Positions 25,313-33,780 of a stretch of DNA of 47,717 bases are shown here, in pieces. The first letter of the stretch is position 1. Every line of letters starts with the position of its first letter. Source of the stretch: Ancylobacter dichloromethanicus (GTDB lineage Bacteria > Pseudomonadota > Alphaproteobacteria > Rhizobiales > Xanthobacteraceae); NCBI RefSeq assembly GCF_018390645.1, contig NZ_JAHBGC010000021.1, positions 1-47,717 of the forward strand. The letters run 5' to 3'. The translations under genes were made by a program, and so were the position numbers. Under the pieces are notes generated by a model. That model was not told the origin of the DNA, ran no database searches, and saw nothing but the letters and a program-made list of their open reading frames with translations.

Positions 25313-26305
25313 ATGCCGAGAATCGACAGGCGCGACGCGCTCAAATTCGCTCTGGCCGCGCCGGTGGTGCTGGCCGCCGGCCGCCTCGGGGCCCAGGAGG
25401 CTTCGGGCACGAATTGGCCGACACGGCCCGTTCAGGTCATCACCGGCTTCGGCCCCGGCGGCGGCGGCGACATCGCCACCCGCGTCACCTTCCAGGCCGT
25501 GTCCGAAATCCTCAAGCAGCCGATGGTGGTCGAGAACCGCACCGGCGGAAATTCGCTCGTCGCCGCCCAGGCGGTGCTGGGGCTGCCGCATGACGGCTAC
25601 GGCTACCTGATGAACGGCCTCCAGCAGCTCGTCACGCCCCTGCTGATGAAGGACCTGCCGATCAACTACCAGGCCGATTTCCAGCCGGTCACCCAGATGG
25701 TGAAATACCCCGAGACCATCTCGGTGGCGAAGGACTCGCAGTGGAAGACCTTCGAGGAGCTTATGGCCTATGCGAAGGAGAATCCGGGACGCATCCGCTA
25801 CGGCACCTCGGGCATCGGCGGCGTTCCGCACATCGTCGCCGAGGCGATCCAGCTCTATGGCGGAGTGAAGTTCCGCAACATCTCCTACCGCGTCGCCCCG
25901 GAAATCGCCCGTGACGTGGTCGGCGGCCAGCTCGATCTCGCCGTGCTCAACGTCTCGACGCTGACGCCGATGATCCAGGCCGACAAGGTCCGCCTCCTGG
26001 CGGTGGGCAACGATACGCGGCTGCAGCAGTTCCCCGACGTGCCGACGCTTGCCGAACTCGGCCTGCCCAAGGCCAACCACGCCGACTGGGGCGGCATCTT
26101 CACGCCGGCGGACGTCCCGGCGGACATTGTGAGCCAGATGCAGGCGGCGGTCACGCAGGCGGCCAAGACGCCCTCCGCCTACGACAAGCTGGCCGCGCAG
26201 GGCACGCTGATGGTCGGCAGTTCGACGGCCGACTTCAAGGTCTTCCTCGCCAACTGGCAGGGGATCGTCGAGGAGGTCGTCCGGGAGGCCAAGATCTCGC
26301 TCTGA
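25313..26305 (+). CDS. TctC/Bug-family solute-binding protein
   Basis: A 330-residue periplasmic receptor of a tripartite tricarboxylate transporter. The N-terminus RRDALKFALAAPVVLAAGRL looks like a Sec or Tat-like signal (RR at 6-7). Family segments are WPTRPVQVITGFGPGGGGDI, PMVVENRTGGNS, YGTSGIGGVPHIVAEAI and the C-terminal PADVPADIV. Bug proteins bind carboxylates through two beta-strand loops. ATG at 25313 follows GGGAGG. It heads an operon with TctB, TctA and two 2-hydroxyacid dehydrogenases, so the imported solute may be a hydroxy- or dicarboxylate. Confidence 0.92.
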   Translation: MPRIDRRDALKFALAAPVVLAAGRLGAQEASGTNWPTRPVQVITGFGPGGGGDIATRVTFQAVSEILKQPMVVENRTGGNSLVAAQAVLGLPHDGYGYLMNGLQQLVTPLLMKDLPINYQADFQPVTQMVKYPETISVAKDSQWKTFEELMAYAKENPGRIRYGTSGIGGVPHIVAEAIQLYGGVKFRNISYRVAPEIARDVVGGQLDLAVLNVSTLTPMIQADKVRLLAVGNDTRLQQFPDVPTLAELGLPKANHADWGGIFTPADVPADIVSQMQAAVTQAAKTPSAYDKLAAQGTLMVGSSTADFKVFLANWQGIVEEVVREAKISL

Positions 26306-26327
26306 GATCGCCCTTTCCGCACGCGCG

Positions 26328-26350
26328 CCCCGGAAGCCCCGCTTCCGGGG
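26328..26350 (+). promoter_or_regulatory. Intercistronic stem-loop between tctC and tctB
   Basis: CCCCGGAAGC, loop CCC, GCTTCCGGGG: a perfect 10 bp stem 23 bp after the TctC stop. It could stabilise the receptor message or partly terminate before the membrane subunits, a usual way to make more binding protein than permease. Function is inferred. Confidence 0.6.
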
Positions 26351-26403
26351 ATCACCTTCGGACGGCGCGGGCCGAACGGACCGTTCCATGCCCCGCAGGA
26401 CCC

Positions 26404-26865
26404 ATGATGTCTCGGATCCGCAATCTCAACGACGTGATGGTGGGCGTTCTCCTCATCGCCCTGTCGATCTTCGCGCTCATCCTCGCCCGACCGCTCAATC
26501 CCGGCACCGTCGACGCCATGGGGCCGGGGTTCTTTCCCCGCCTGCTCGCGGCCATCGAGATGGTGCTCGGCATCGCCATCGTCGCGCAGGGGCTGCTGAC
26601 CGAGGGCGAGCCCTTCGAGGCCTGGTATCCGCGCCAGATTCTGTTCGTGCTCGGCAGCATCGCCTTCTTCGCTCTCACCATCGACCGCTTCGGAGCCGTG
26701 ATCGCCGTGGCCGGCACCGTGCTGGTGTCCTGCCTGGCGCGGCGGCAGACCCGCTTCATCGAGGCGGTGCTCGTCGCCGCCGGGATGGCGGTTTTCGTGG
26801 TGCTGGTCTTCCGCGTCGGTCTCGGCCTGCCCATGCGGGTCTGGCCCTGGGGACACATCTACTGA
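26404..26865 (+). CDS. TctB-family small membrane subunit
   Basis: A 153-residue protein with four hydrophobic helices (for example VMVGVLLIALSIFALILARP and FVVLVFRVGLGLPM). The stretch MGPGFFPRLLA near 40-50 is the TctB signature. It forms the transporter with TctA. Its stop overlaps the TctA start (TGATG). The first ATG is doubled (26404 and 26407). Confidence 0.88.
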   Translation: MMSRIRNLNDVMVGVLLIALSIFALILARPLNPGTVDAMGPGFFPRLLAAIEMVLGIAIVAQGLLTEGEPFEAWYPRQILFVLGSIAFFALTIDRFGAVIAVAGTVLVSCLARRQTRFIEAVLVAAGMAVFVVLVFRVGLGLPMRVWPWGHIY

Positions 26866-28370
26866 TGGACAGCTTCGTCTCGCTCTACCATGGCTTCACC
26901 ATCGCCCTCCTGCCGGCGAACATCCTCTACTGCCTCTCCGGCACGCTGGTCGGCACGCTCATCGGCGTCCTGCCGGGCATCGGGCCGCTTTCCGCCATTG
27001 CCATCCTTCTGCCGATCACCTTCTATCTGGAGCCCGCCTCCGCCCTCATCATGCTCGCCGGCATCTATTACGGCGCGCAGTATGGCGGCTCCACCTCGGC
27101 GATCCTGCTCAACCTTCCCGGCGAGAACTCCTCCGTCGTGACCTGCCTCGACGGGCACCAGATGGCCCGGCAGGGCCGGGCGGGGCCGGCGCTCGCCGTG
27201 GCGGCGCTCGCCTCGCTCTGCGCCGGCGTCGTCGCCACCTTGGTCATCGCCCTGTTCGCGCCGCCGATCTCCAAGCTCGCGCTGATGTTCGGGCCGGCGG
27301 AATATTTCTCGCTGATGGTGCTCGGGCTCATCGCCGCCATCGTGCTGGCGCACGGCTCGGTGCTGAAGGCGCTGGGCATGATAATACTCGGCCTGCTGCT
27401 GGGCTGCGTCGGCACCGATGTCGAGTCCGGCTCGCTGCGCATGGCGCTGGGTTTTCCCGGGCTGTTCGACGGCATCGGCTTCGTGCCGCTCGCCATGGGC
27501 CTGTTCGGGGTGGGCGAGATCATCCGCAACATCGAGAGCGATCACCACCAGACGGTGATGCAGACCCGTATCCGCGATCTGTGGCCCTCGCGCGAGGATT
27601 TCCGCCGCTTCTGGCCGGCGGCCGGGCGCGGCACGCTGGTCGGCTGCATCCTCGGTATCCTGCCGGGCGGCGGCGCGACGCTCGGTTCCTTTGCCGCCTA
27701 TACGATCGAGAAGAAGATCTCGAGGACGCCCGAGCGTTTCGGCAAGGGCGCCGTGGAAGGGGTGGCGGCGCCGGAGGCGGCCAACAATGCCGGCGCGCAG
27801 ACCTCCTTCATCCCGCTGCTCACGCTCGGCATTCCCTCCAACGCCATGATGGCGCTGATGGCCGGCGCGCTGCTCATCCACGGCATCCAGCCGGGGCCGC
27901 GCGTCATCACCAGCAATCCCGACATCTTCTGGGGCCTGATCGCCTCGATGCTGCTCGGAAACGCGCTGCTGGTCGTCATCAACCTGCCGCTGGTCGGCAT
28001 CTGGGTGCAGTTGCTCCGCGTGCCGTATCACCTGTTCTACCCGATGATCCTCGTCTTCTGCTGCATCGGCGTCTACACGGTGAACAGCAGCGTGCTCGAC
28101 GTCATGCTGCTGATGGTGTTCGGCTTTCTCGGCTACATGCTGTCCAAGTGGCGCTGCGAGCCGGCGCCGCTTCTGCTCGCCTTCGTTCTCGGCCCGCTGA
28201 TGGAGGAGAACCTGCGGCGCGCCATGCAGGTCTCCTATGGCGACCCCGCCATCTTCGTGACCCGACCGATCAGCGCCGGGCTGCTCGTCGCGGCTCTGGG
28301 CTGCCTGATCCTCGTTCTGCTTCCCGCCTTCCGGCGCACCCGCGAGGTCGCCTTCCAGGAGGAAAGCTGA
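26865..28370 (+). CDS. TctA-family permease, large subunit
   Basis: A 501-residue inner-membrane carrier with about 10-12 helices. The two conserved TctA loops are visible: VLPGIGPLSAIAILLP (residues about 37-52) with GIYYGAQYGGSTSAILLNLP after it, and GILPGGGATLGSFAAY in the second half followed by GVAAPEAANNAGAQTSFIPL. Import is driven by ion gradient with the TctC receptor. Coupled to tctB by a TGATG overlap. Confidence 0.94.
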   Translation: MDSFVSLYHGFTIALLPANILYCLSGTLVGTLIGVLPGIGPLSAIAILLPITFYLEPASALIMLAGIYYGAQYGGSTSAILLNLPGENSSVVTCLDGHQMARQGRAGPALAVAALASLCAGVVATLVIALFAPPISKLALMFGPAEYFSLMVLGLIAAIVLAHGSVLKALGMIILGLLLGCVGTDVESGSLRMALGFPGLFDGIGFVPLAMGLFGVGEIIRNIESDHHQTVMQTRIRDLWPSREDFRRFWPAAGRGTLVGCILGILPGGGATLGSFAAYTIEKKISRTPERFGKGAVEGVAAPEAANNAGAQTSFIPLLTLGIPSNAMMALMAGALLIHGIQPGPRVITSNPDIFWGLIASMLLGNALLVVINLPLVGIWVQLLRVPYHLFYPMILVFCCIGVYTVNSSVLDVMLLMVFGFLGYMLSKWRCEPAPLLLAFVLGPLMEENLRRAMQVSYGDPAIFVTRPISAGLLVAALGCLILVLLPAFRRTREVAFQEES

Positions 28371-28418
28371 CGCCGCCCGCCGGCGTTCGCCCTCCCGTGC
28401 CGCTCCCGAGGTCCATCC

Positions 28419-29630
28419 ATGTCTGCCAGCAACCATCCCCCGGCCGGCCCCGTGCTCACCGCCCGTCTGCGGCGCGAGGCGATCAGCGTGCGCGCCCTGC
28501 GTCTCATGGCGCGCCGCGCCCTGCCGCGTCCGGTGTTCGACTTCTCGGACGGCGGCGCGGAGGACGAGCATACGCTGCGCCGCAACGAGGCCGCCTTCGC
28601 ACGCTACGCCCTGCTGCCGCGCCCGCTCGACGGCGCCCCTGTCCGCGACCAGTCGCAGCGCCTGTTCGGCATGGATCTGTCGATGCCGGTGATGATCGGC
28701 CCCACCGGCCTCGCCGGCCTGTTCTGGCCGGGCGCCGAGAAACTCGCCGTGCGTGCGGCGAACGAGGCCGGCACCGCCTATTGTGCCAGCCACGGCTCGG
28801 TCTGCACGCTGGAGGACATCGCCGCCACCGGGGAGCCGAACCGCCTGATGCAGCTTTTCGTCTACCGCGACCGCGGTTTCACCCGGGAGCTGGCCGAGCG
28901 CGCGGCAGCGGCGGGCTACAAGGCGCTGGTGCTGACCACCGACAACCAGCTCCACGGCAAGCGGGAGCGGGACCTGCGCAACGGCTTCACGATTCCCCCG
29001 CGTTTCGGTGCGGCCGACACGCTGGCGATGGCGACGAAACTGCCCTGGCTCATGCGCATGGGCCGGGAACTGCCGACGCTGACCTTCGGCAATTACCGCC
29101 GCGAGGGCCAGCCTTCCGACATCCGCACGCTGGCCGCCCGCATGCACGACATGTTCGATCCGGCGATGACCTGGGCGGATGTCGACGATCTGCGCCGCCT
29201 CTGGAAAGGGCCGCTGATCCTCAAGGGCGTCCTTGACCCCGGCGAGGCGGCGGAGGCGGTGGCGCGGGGCGTTGACGGGCTGATCGTCTCCAACCATGGC
29301 GGCCGCCAGCTTGACCACGCGGTGAGTTCCATCGAGGCATTGCCCGCCATCGTGCGTGCCGTGGAGGGCCGCATTCCGGTCATGCTGGACGGCGGCGTCC
29401 GGCGCGGCACCGATGTGGTCAAGGCGCTGGCGCTCGGCGCCTCCGCCTGCTTCATCGCCCGGCCTTACCTCTGGGCTCTGTCGGTCGGCGGCGAGGCGGG
29501 GGTGGCGCATGTGCTGGGGTTGTTCCGCGACGAGATCGACCGCGCCATGGGGCTGCTCGGCGTCACCAGCCTCGCCCAGCTCTCGCCCGACCGGCTGATG
29601 ACGCTGGCGCCGCTCGGCGGCACGGCGTGA
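28419..29630 (+). CDS. FMN-dependent 2-hydroxyacid dehydrogenase (LldD-type)
   Basis: A 403-residue TIM-barrel flavoenzyme oxidising an L-2-hydroxyacid to the 2-oxoacid. The active-site block SNHGGRQLDHA holds the catalytic His and the carboxylate-binding Arg; the flavin Lys is in LILKGVL and the substrate Tyr in LFVYRDRG. DGGVRRGTDVVKALALGA binds the FMN phosphate. The tyrosine usually present in the N-terminal FDY motif is Phe here (VFDFSDGGAEDE), a change that may alter substrate range or oxygen reactivity. It lies 48 bp downstream of tctA and 12 bp upstream of a D-2-hydroxyacid dehydrogenase gene, so the operon handles a hydroxyacid imported by the Tct system or its reduced product. Confidence 0.9.
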   Translation: MSASNHPPAGPVLTARLRREAISVRALRLMARRALPRPVFDFSDGGAEDEHTLRRNEAAFARYALLPRPLDGAPVRDQSQRLFGMDLSMPVMIGPTGLAGLFWPGAEKLAVRAANEAGTAYCASHGSVCTLEDIAATGEPNRLMQLFVYRDRGFTRELAERAAAAGYKALVLTTDNQLHGKRERDLRNGFTIPPRFGAADTLAMATKLPWLMRMGRELPTLTFGNYRREGQPSDIRTLAARMHDMFDPAMTWADVDDLRRLWKGPLILKGVLDPGEAAEAVARGVDGLIVSNHGGRQLDHAVSSIEALPAIVRAVEGRIPVMLDGGVRRGTDVVKALALGASACFIARPYLWALSVGGEAGVAHVLGLFRDEIDRAMGLLGVTSLAQLSPDRLMTLAPLGGTA

Positions 29631-29642
29631 GCGGAGGACACT

Positions 29643-30602
29643 ATGGCAAACGACACCGTCATCATCACCAGCCGCCTTCCCGACGCACTGGTCGACGAGA
29701 TCCGCGCGGTCGCGACCGTCGTCCTCGGCGACCATCCGGCGACGGCGATGCGCCGCGACGAGGTTCTCGCCCATCTGCGGGCGGCGACGGCGATCATCAA
29801 CCAGAACGAGCTGAAGATCGACGACGCGCTGCTCGACGCGGCGCCGCGCCTGAAGGTCGTGGCCAATGCCGCCGCCGGCTTCGACAACATGGACGTGGCG
29901 GCGATGCGTGCGCGCGCCGTCATCGGCACAAACTGCCCCGACGCTTATTCCGCCGACACGGCGACGCACACGGTGGGGTTGCTGCTGGCGCTGACCCGGC
30001 GCCTGCTGGAGGCGGACGCCTATGTCCGCTCCGGTCGCTGGGCCGGGGAGGGCTGGATGCCCGGCGGGCGCTGGGACGGCATGTCCCTCGCCGGCAAGCG
30101 CTACGGCGTCGTCGGCTATGGCGGCATTGGCCGGCAGGTGGCGCAGCGTGTCCGGGCCTTCGGCATGGAGGTCGTGCACCACTCCCCGTCCGAAACAGGC
30201 GAGGCGGGCTGGCTGCCGCTGGACGCGCTGCTCGCCTCCTCGGACGTGGTGGGCCTGCACTGCCCCCTCAACGCCTCCACGCGCCACATGATCGACGCCG
30301 GCCGGCTCACGCAGATGAAGAAGGGCGCCATCCTCATCAATGTCGCCCGCGGGCCGGTGGTGAAGAACGACGATCTCGTCGCGGCGCTGGAGAGCGGCCA
30401 TCTCGGCGGTGCCGGGCTCGACGTGTTCGAGTTCGAACCGCAGGTGCCGCCGGCCCTGTTCGCCATGCCCAATGTCGTGCTCTCCCCGCACATGGCGGGT
30501 TGCACGGTGGAAAGCCGGCAGTCCGCCTGGCGCCTGTGCGTAGACAATGTGCTGGCGGTGCTCGCCGGCCGCCCGGCGAAGACGCCGGCCTTCGCGCCCT
30601 GA
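29643..30602 (+). CDS. D-2-hydroxyacid dehydrogenase (GhrB/glyoxylate reductase type)
   Basis: A 319-residue NAD(P)-dependent enzyme. The cofactor fold has YGVVGYGGIGRQVAQRVRAF; the catalytic set is Arg in INVARGPVV, Glu in GLDVFEFEP and His in LSPHMAG. These act on glyoxylate, hydroxypyruvate or another 2-oxoacid. ATG 29643 follows CGGAGG. Last gene of the Tct operon. With the FMN enzyme it could interconvert L- and D-hydroxyacids through the 2-oxoacid. The plus-strand operon ends here and meets the FAH-family gene convergently with 9 bp between stops. Confidence 0.92.
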   Translation: MANDTVIITSRLPDALVDEIRAVATVVLGDHPATAMRRDEVLAHLRAATAIINQNELKIDDALLDAAPRLKVVANAAAGFDNMDVAAMRARAVIGTNCPDAYSADTATHTVGLLLALTRRLLEADAYVRSGRWAGEGWMPGGRWDGMSLAGKRYGVVGYGGIGRQVAQRVRAFGMEVVHHSPSETGEAGWLPLDALLASSDVVGLHCPLNASTRHMIDAGRLTQMKKGAILINVARGPVVKNDDLVAALESGHLGGAGLDVFEFEPQVPPALFAMPNVVLSPHMAGCTVESRQSAWRLCVDNVLAVLAGRPAKTPAFAP

Positions 30603-30611
30603 CCGGCGGGC

Positions 30612-31391
30612 TCAGTCGCGCAGGTCGAGCCGGCCGAAGCCTTCCACCTCTATGGCGACATGGCGTGCCGGCAGGCGGATCGGCGTCGGCGCGACCAGCG
30701 TGCCGGTGAGGACCACCGCCCCGGCCTCCATCCGCTCGCCATTGGCGGCGAGCTTGCGCACCAGCCAGCGCAGCGCCTCGAACGGCGCCAGCACCTCGGC
30801 CGTGCTTCCGGCATGGACGGCGCCGTCGATCTCGATGGCGCCGGCCCGCGCGCCGAGGGGCAGGGTCCGCCAGTCCGGCGCGGGCGGGCCAAGCACGAAG
30901 CCGACATGGAGGAAATCATCCGTCAGCAGCGTCGGCGCCCCGATTTCGGGCGGCGGGACGCCATAGCGCGCGTCGACCACCTCGCAGGCGACATGGGCGG
31001 TGGCCACCGCCGCGCCGAGCGCGTCGTCGGAGAGGTCAGCATCTCCGTCGAGGCCGGCGCCCATGACGAAGGCGATCTCGCATTCCACCATCGGCGCGAG
31101 TAGGGGGGCGACGAGCGCCTCCCGCAGCGTGGCGGCGCGGGTCGTGTCGAAGATGCCGGCATAGACCGGTTCGTCGAGGCCGAAGCTGCGCTGGCCGGCC
31201 ATCGAGGTGCAGCCGATCTTGTAGCCGACATGGTGTATCCCCTGCGCCGCCAGCGCGGCGTGGAGGCGGTGCTGGAGCCGATAGCCCTCGGCCATGTCGC
31301 GCGGTCGCCGGGCCTCGGGCACGGGCACCCAGCGCGGGCGACCGCTGCGGGCGTGGAGGAAGGGGGCGAGGTCGTCTTCGGCCGGGTTCAT
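30612..31391 (-). CDS. 2-oxopent-4-enoate hydratase/oxaloctonate decarboxylase-type (FAH fold)
   Basis: A 259-residue member of the MhpD/DmpE/DmpH group. Characteristic parts are AEGYRLQHRLHAALAAQG, GYKIGCTSMAGQRSFGLDEP with YAGIFDT, the metal Glu pair in VECEIAFVMG, and ACEVVDARYG. These enzymes act on 2-hydroxy-2,4-dienoates from meta-cleavage of aromatic or heteroaromatic rings. The start at 31391 (AAGAAG upstream) is chosen over an ATG at 31412, which lies only three bases after the T-tract of a strong terminator and has no RBS. No meta-cleavage dioxygenase of the usual type is present, but the NicX/M29-like gene could supply a ring-opened substrate. That link is speculative. Confidence 0.87.
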   Translation of the reverse strand: MNPAEDDLAPFLHARSGRPRWVPVPEARRPRDMAEGYRLQHRLHAALAAQGIHHVGYKIGCTSMAGQRSFGLDEPVYAGIFDTTRAATLREALVAPLLAPMVECEIAFVMGAGLDGDADLSDDALGAAVATAHVACEVVDARYGVPPPEIGAPTLLTDDFLHVGFVLGPPAPDWRTLPLGARAGAIEIDGAVHAGSTAEVLAPFEALRWLVRKLAANGERMEAGAVVLTGTLVAPTPIRLPARHVAIEVEGFGRLDLRD

Positions 31392-31414
31392 GTGAATCGC
31401 TTCTTCAGCCATAG

Positions 31415-31441
31415 AAAAAGGACCCCGGCGCGCCGGGGTCC
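31415..31441 (-). terminator. Rho-independent terminator of the second ABC operon
   Basis: GGACCCCGGCG directly followed by its complement CGCCGGGGTCC (31420-31441), and on the minus strand TTTTT (31419-31415). It ends the long minus-strand operon (ATPase to solute-binding protein). The next minus-strand gene begins just after it. Confidence 0.82.
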
Positions 31442-31454
31442 CAGGGATTGCAGC

Positions 31455-31481
31455 GTATCGACGATCGTAGCGTGTCGATAC
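31455..31481. promoter_or_regulatory. GTATCGAC…GTCGATAC dyad
   Basis: Perfect 8 bp arms with an 11 bp spacer, between the stop of the solute-binding protein and the terminator. Possible operator or RNA hairpin controlling the downstream hydratase gene. Confidence 0.45.
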
Positions 31482-31494
31482 ATCCAGCTCGCGA

Positions 31495-32529
31495 TCAGTT
31501 CGACTTCGGTTCCGACTTGGAATCGTAGCGCTTCGCCCATTCCGTCAGGATCGGCGTGCGGTTGTCGATCGACCATTCGACGCTGTAGTCCTGCGCCTTC
31601 TTCGCCCCGTCCGGGATCGAGTTCGGCGGGCCGCCATTGATGCCGTCCATGCCGACGGAGCCGTAATACTTGTTGAACAGCTCATGGGCCTCGCGGCTGG
31701 CGCCCCAGTTGATGAGGATCTTGGCGGCTTCGGGATTGCGGCTGCCCTTCACCATGGCGGTGGATTCGATGTCCCAGGCGGTCTCGTCGCTGGGCACCAG
31801 CAGGTCGATGGGGGCGCCCTTGGTCTTCAGGAACGGGCCGGTGAGATCGGTGGAGAGGCCGACCACATACTCGCCGGTCGCGGCATATTTGCAGGGGGTC
31901 GAGGACGAGTTGGTGTAGACCGAGACGTTCTGGTGCAGCTTGTCGAGGAAGGCCCAGGCCTTTTCCTCGCCCATCTTCTGGATCCAGCTATGCACATAGC
32001 CATAGCCGGTGTTGGACATGGTCGGGTTCGGCATGGCGATCTGGCCCTTGTAGACCGGATCGGCCAGATCGGCCCAGGTCTTGGGCTTGGGAATGCCGCG
32101 CTTCTCGGCCTCCACCGTGTTGAAGCACACGATGTTCAGGTACATTTCGAGCCCAGTCCAGTAAGGTGGGTCGTTCTTGTCGCGGAACATCGGTTGCAAC
32201 TTCTTGTAATCCGCGGGCGCGTAGGGCTCGATGAGCCCGTCGCGGGCCAGCGACACGATGTTGGTCACCGGCACGCCGAACAGCACGTCGGCGCGCGGGT
32301 TGTCGCGCTCGGCGAGCAGGCGCGCATGGATGACACCGCCGGCATCGCGCACCCAGGTGATGTCGATGTCGGGATGGGCCTTCTCGAACGCCTGCTCGTA
32401 AGGCGTCAGCACTTCCTTCTGCAGCGTCGAATAGACGGTGAGCTGGGTTTTCGCCGCGGCGGGCGCGACGACGCCGACGACGAGCGCCGCCGCCGCGGTG
32501 GTCGACAGCAGGCAAGCAAAGCTACGCAT
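31495..32529 (-). CDS. ABC solute-binding protein, Fe(III)/2-aminoethylphosphonate type
   Basis: A 344-residue periplasmic protein. Signal peptide 1-25 (LLSTTAAAALVVGVVAPAAA). The mature start TQLTVYSTLQKEVLTPYEQA, then RADVLFGVP and the hinge region with YVVGLSTDLTGPF, places it in the PhnS/FutA-like class. It is expected to serve the fused permease and ATPase encoded upstream in the same operon. ATG 32529 is preceded by AAGGAGG. Automatic annotation would probably say 2-aminoethylphosphonate, but the two CoA-transferase genes of the same operon point to a carboxylate. It is the last gene before the terminator at 31415-31441. Confidence 0.9.
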   Translation of the reverse strand: MRSFACLLSTTAAAALVVGVVAPAAAKTQLTVYSTLQKEVLTPYEQAFEKAHPDIDITWVRDAGGVIHARLLAERDNPRADVLFGVPVTNIVSLARDGLIEPYAPADYKKLQPMFRDKNDPPYWTGLEMYLNIVCFNTVEAEKRGIPKPKTWADLADPVYKGQIAMPNPTMSNTGYGYVHSWIQKMGEEKAWAFLDKLHQNVSVYTNSSSTPCKYAATGEYVVGLSTDLTGPFLKTKGAPIDLLVPSDETAWDIESTAMVKGSRNPEAAKILINWGASREAHELFNKYYGSVGMDGINGGPPNSIPDGAKKAQDYSVEWSIDNRTPILTEWAKRYDSKSEPKSN

Positions 32530-32610
32530 GTTTTCCTCCTTGTTTCCAATGCCCATGATGCCCGCCTTGAGGCGGATCGTTCTGGTTGGACGTCTGGCCG
32601 GGCGGCCGCG

Positions 32611-33780
32611 TCAGCGGATCGTCCCGGCTTCGGCAAGCGCGGCACGGCGCTCGGCGGAAAGGCCGAGAAGCGTGCCGAACACATAATCATTGTCCTGACC
32701 GATGGCCGGCGTCGGCGCGAAGGCGCCGCGCCAGCCCTCATCGGCGAGCCAGGGCAGCGTCGCCATCTGCGTCTCGCCCCCGATGTCGCGGAACATCACC
32801 CGCTCGCGCATGTGCGGGTCGGCGACGATCTCCGCCATGTGGCGCGAGCGTGAGGCCGGGACGCCTTCGGCCTGAAGCGCCGCCTCGATGGAGCGCGCGT
32901 CGCGCGAGCGCAGCCATCCCGCCACGCGCGCATTCAGCTCGTCCTTGGCCGCGAGACGTGCTTCGGCCGTCGCCGCGAAGGGCTGACCGTCGAGGTCGGC
33001 ATCGGCCATGGCCCGGCACAGGCCGCGCCATTCGGCGTCGGTCCGGACCGAAAGCGCCAGCCAGTTGTCCTCGCCTGCGCAGCGGAAGCAGCCCGACGGC
33101 GCGGCGCCGGTCTCGGTAGTGCTGCGCGGCTCGGGCACGTCGCGCCCGAGCGCGGCGTGCAGCAGCGCCTCGGGGAGCAAGGCGACGGTGGCCTCCAGCA
33201 TGGACAGGTCGACATAGGCGCCCTGTCCGGTCTTGCGCCAGTGGCGGATGGCGGCGAGGATCGCGGTGGTCTCCCACAGCGCGGTGATCGGGTCGGTCCA
33301 GGCCGGCAATATGCCCATCGCCTCCAGCGCCGCGTTCGGCTCGCCGATCATGCCGACGCGGCCGCTATAGCCCTGCAGCAGCGAGCCATAGGCGAGGAGG
33401 TCCTTCTCCGGCCCGGTCCGGCCCATGCCGGAGGCGGAGACGAAGATGATGTCCGGCTTGATCTCGCGCAGCATGTCGTAGGACAGGCCGTATTTGGCGA
33501 GCACGCGCGAGGAGAAGTTCTCCACCACCACATGGCTGGAGCGCACCAGCTCGCGGATCAGCTCCTGCCCCTCGGGCGTGGTGATGTTGAGCGTGCAGCT
33601 CTTCTTGTTGTTGTTGATGACCGAGAACATGCCGTCGCGGACCGAGAATTCCGGCCGGGTCGAGGATTCGATCTTGATGATCTCGGCGCCCATGGCACCG
33701 AGCATCTTGGTGGTCATCGGCCCGGCCATGACCCAACTGAAGTCGACGACGCGGATGCCTTCGAGGGCGAGCGGGTTCAT
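32611..33780 (-). CDS. Family III CoA-transferase, second of a pair
   Basis: A 389-residue CaiB/BaiF protein. MNPLALEGIRVVDFSWVMAG, AEIIKIESSTRPEF and NNNKKSCTLNI are family segments. At the site of the catalytic Asp it has Glu (VDLSMLEATVALLP), whereas its neighbour has Asp. The start codon shares one base with the stop of that neighbour (TGATG), so the two are translated together. Two-gene CoA-transferases such as succinyl-CoA:malate CoA-transferase (SmtAB) and benzylsuccinate CoA-transferase (BbsEF) are built this way, with two unequal subunits. I infer a heteromer here; the acids involved are not known. Confidence 0.88.
   Translation of the reverse strand: MNPLALEGIRVVDFSWVMAGPMTTKMLGAMGAEIIKIESSTRPEFSVRDGMFSVINNNKKSCTLNITTPEGQELIRELVRSSHVVVENFSSRVLAKYGLSYDMLREIKPDIIFVSASGMGRTGPEKDLLAYGSLLQGYSGRVGMIGEPNAALEAMGILPAWTDPITALWETTAILAAIRHWRKTGQGAYVDLSMLEATVALLPEALLHAALGRDVPEPRSTTETGAAPSGCFRCAGEDNWLALSVRTDAEWRGLCRAMADADLDGQPFAATAEARLAAKDELNARVAGWLRSRDARSIEAALQAEGVPASRSRHMAEIVADPHMRERVMFRDIGGETQMATLPWLADEGWRGAFAPTPAIGQDNDYVFGTLLGLSAERRAALAEAGTIR

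Noticed and set aside
26859..30491. Open frame of about 1200 codons on the minus strand opposite tctA, the FMN dehydrogenase and the D-hydroxyacid dehydrogenase
   Set aside because: Same antisense effect; composition is dominated by Arg, His, Asp, Glu, Gln and Ala and three real genes lie opposite.
31455..31481. GTATCGAC/GTCGATAC dyad as another GntR operator
   Set aside because: It does not contain TGTCGACA and has an 11 bp spacer; listed only as a separate dyad.
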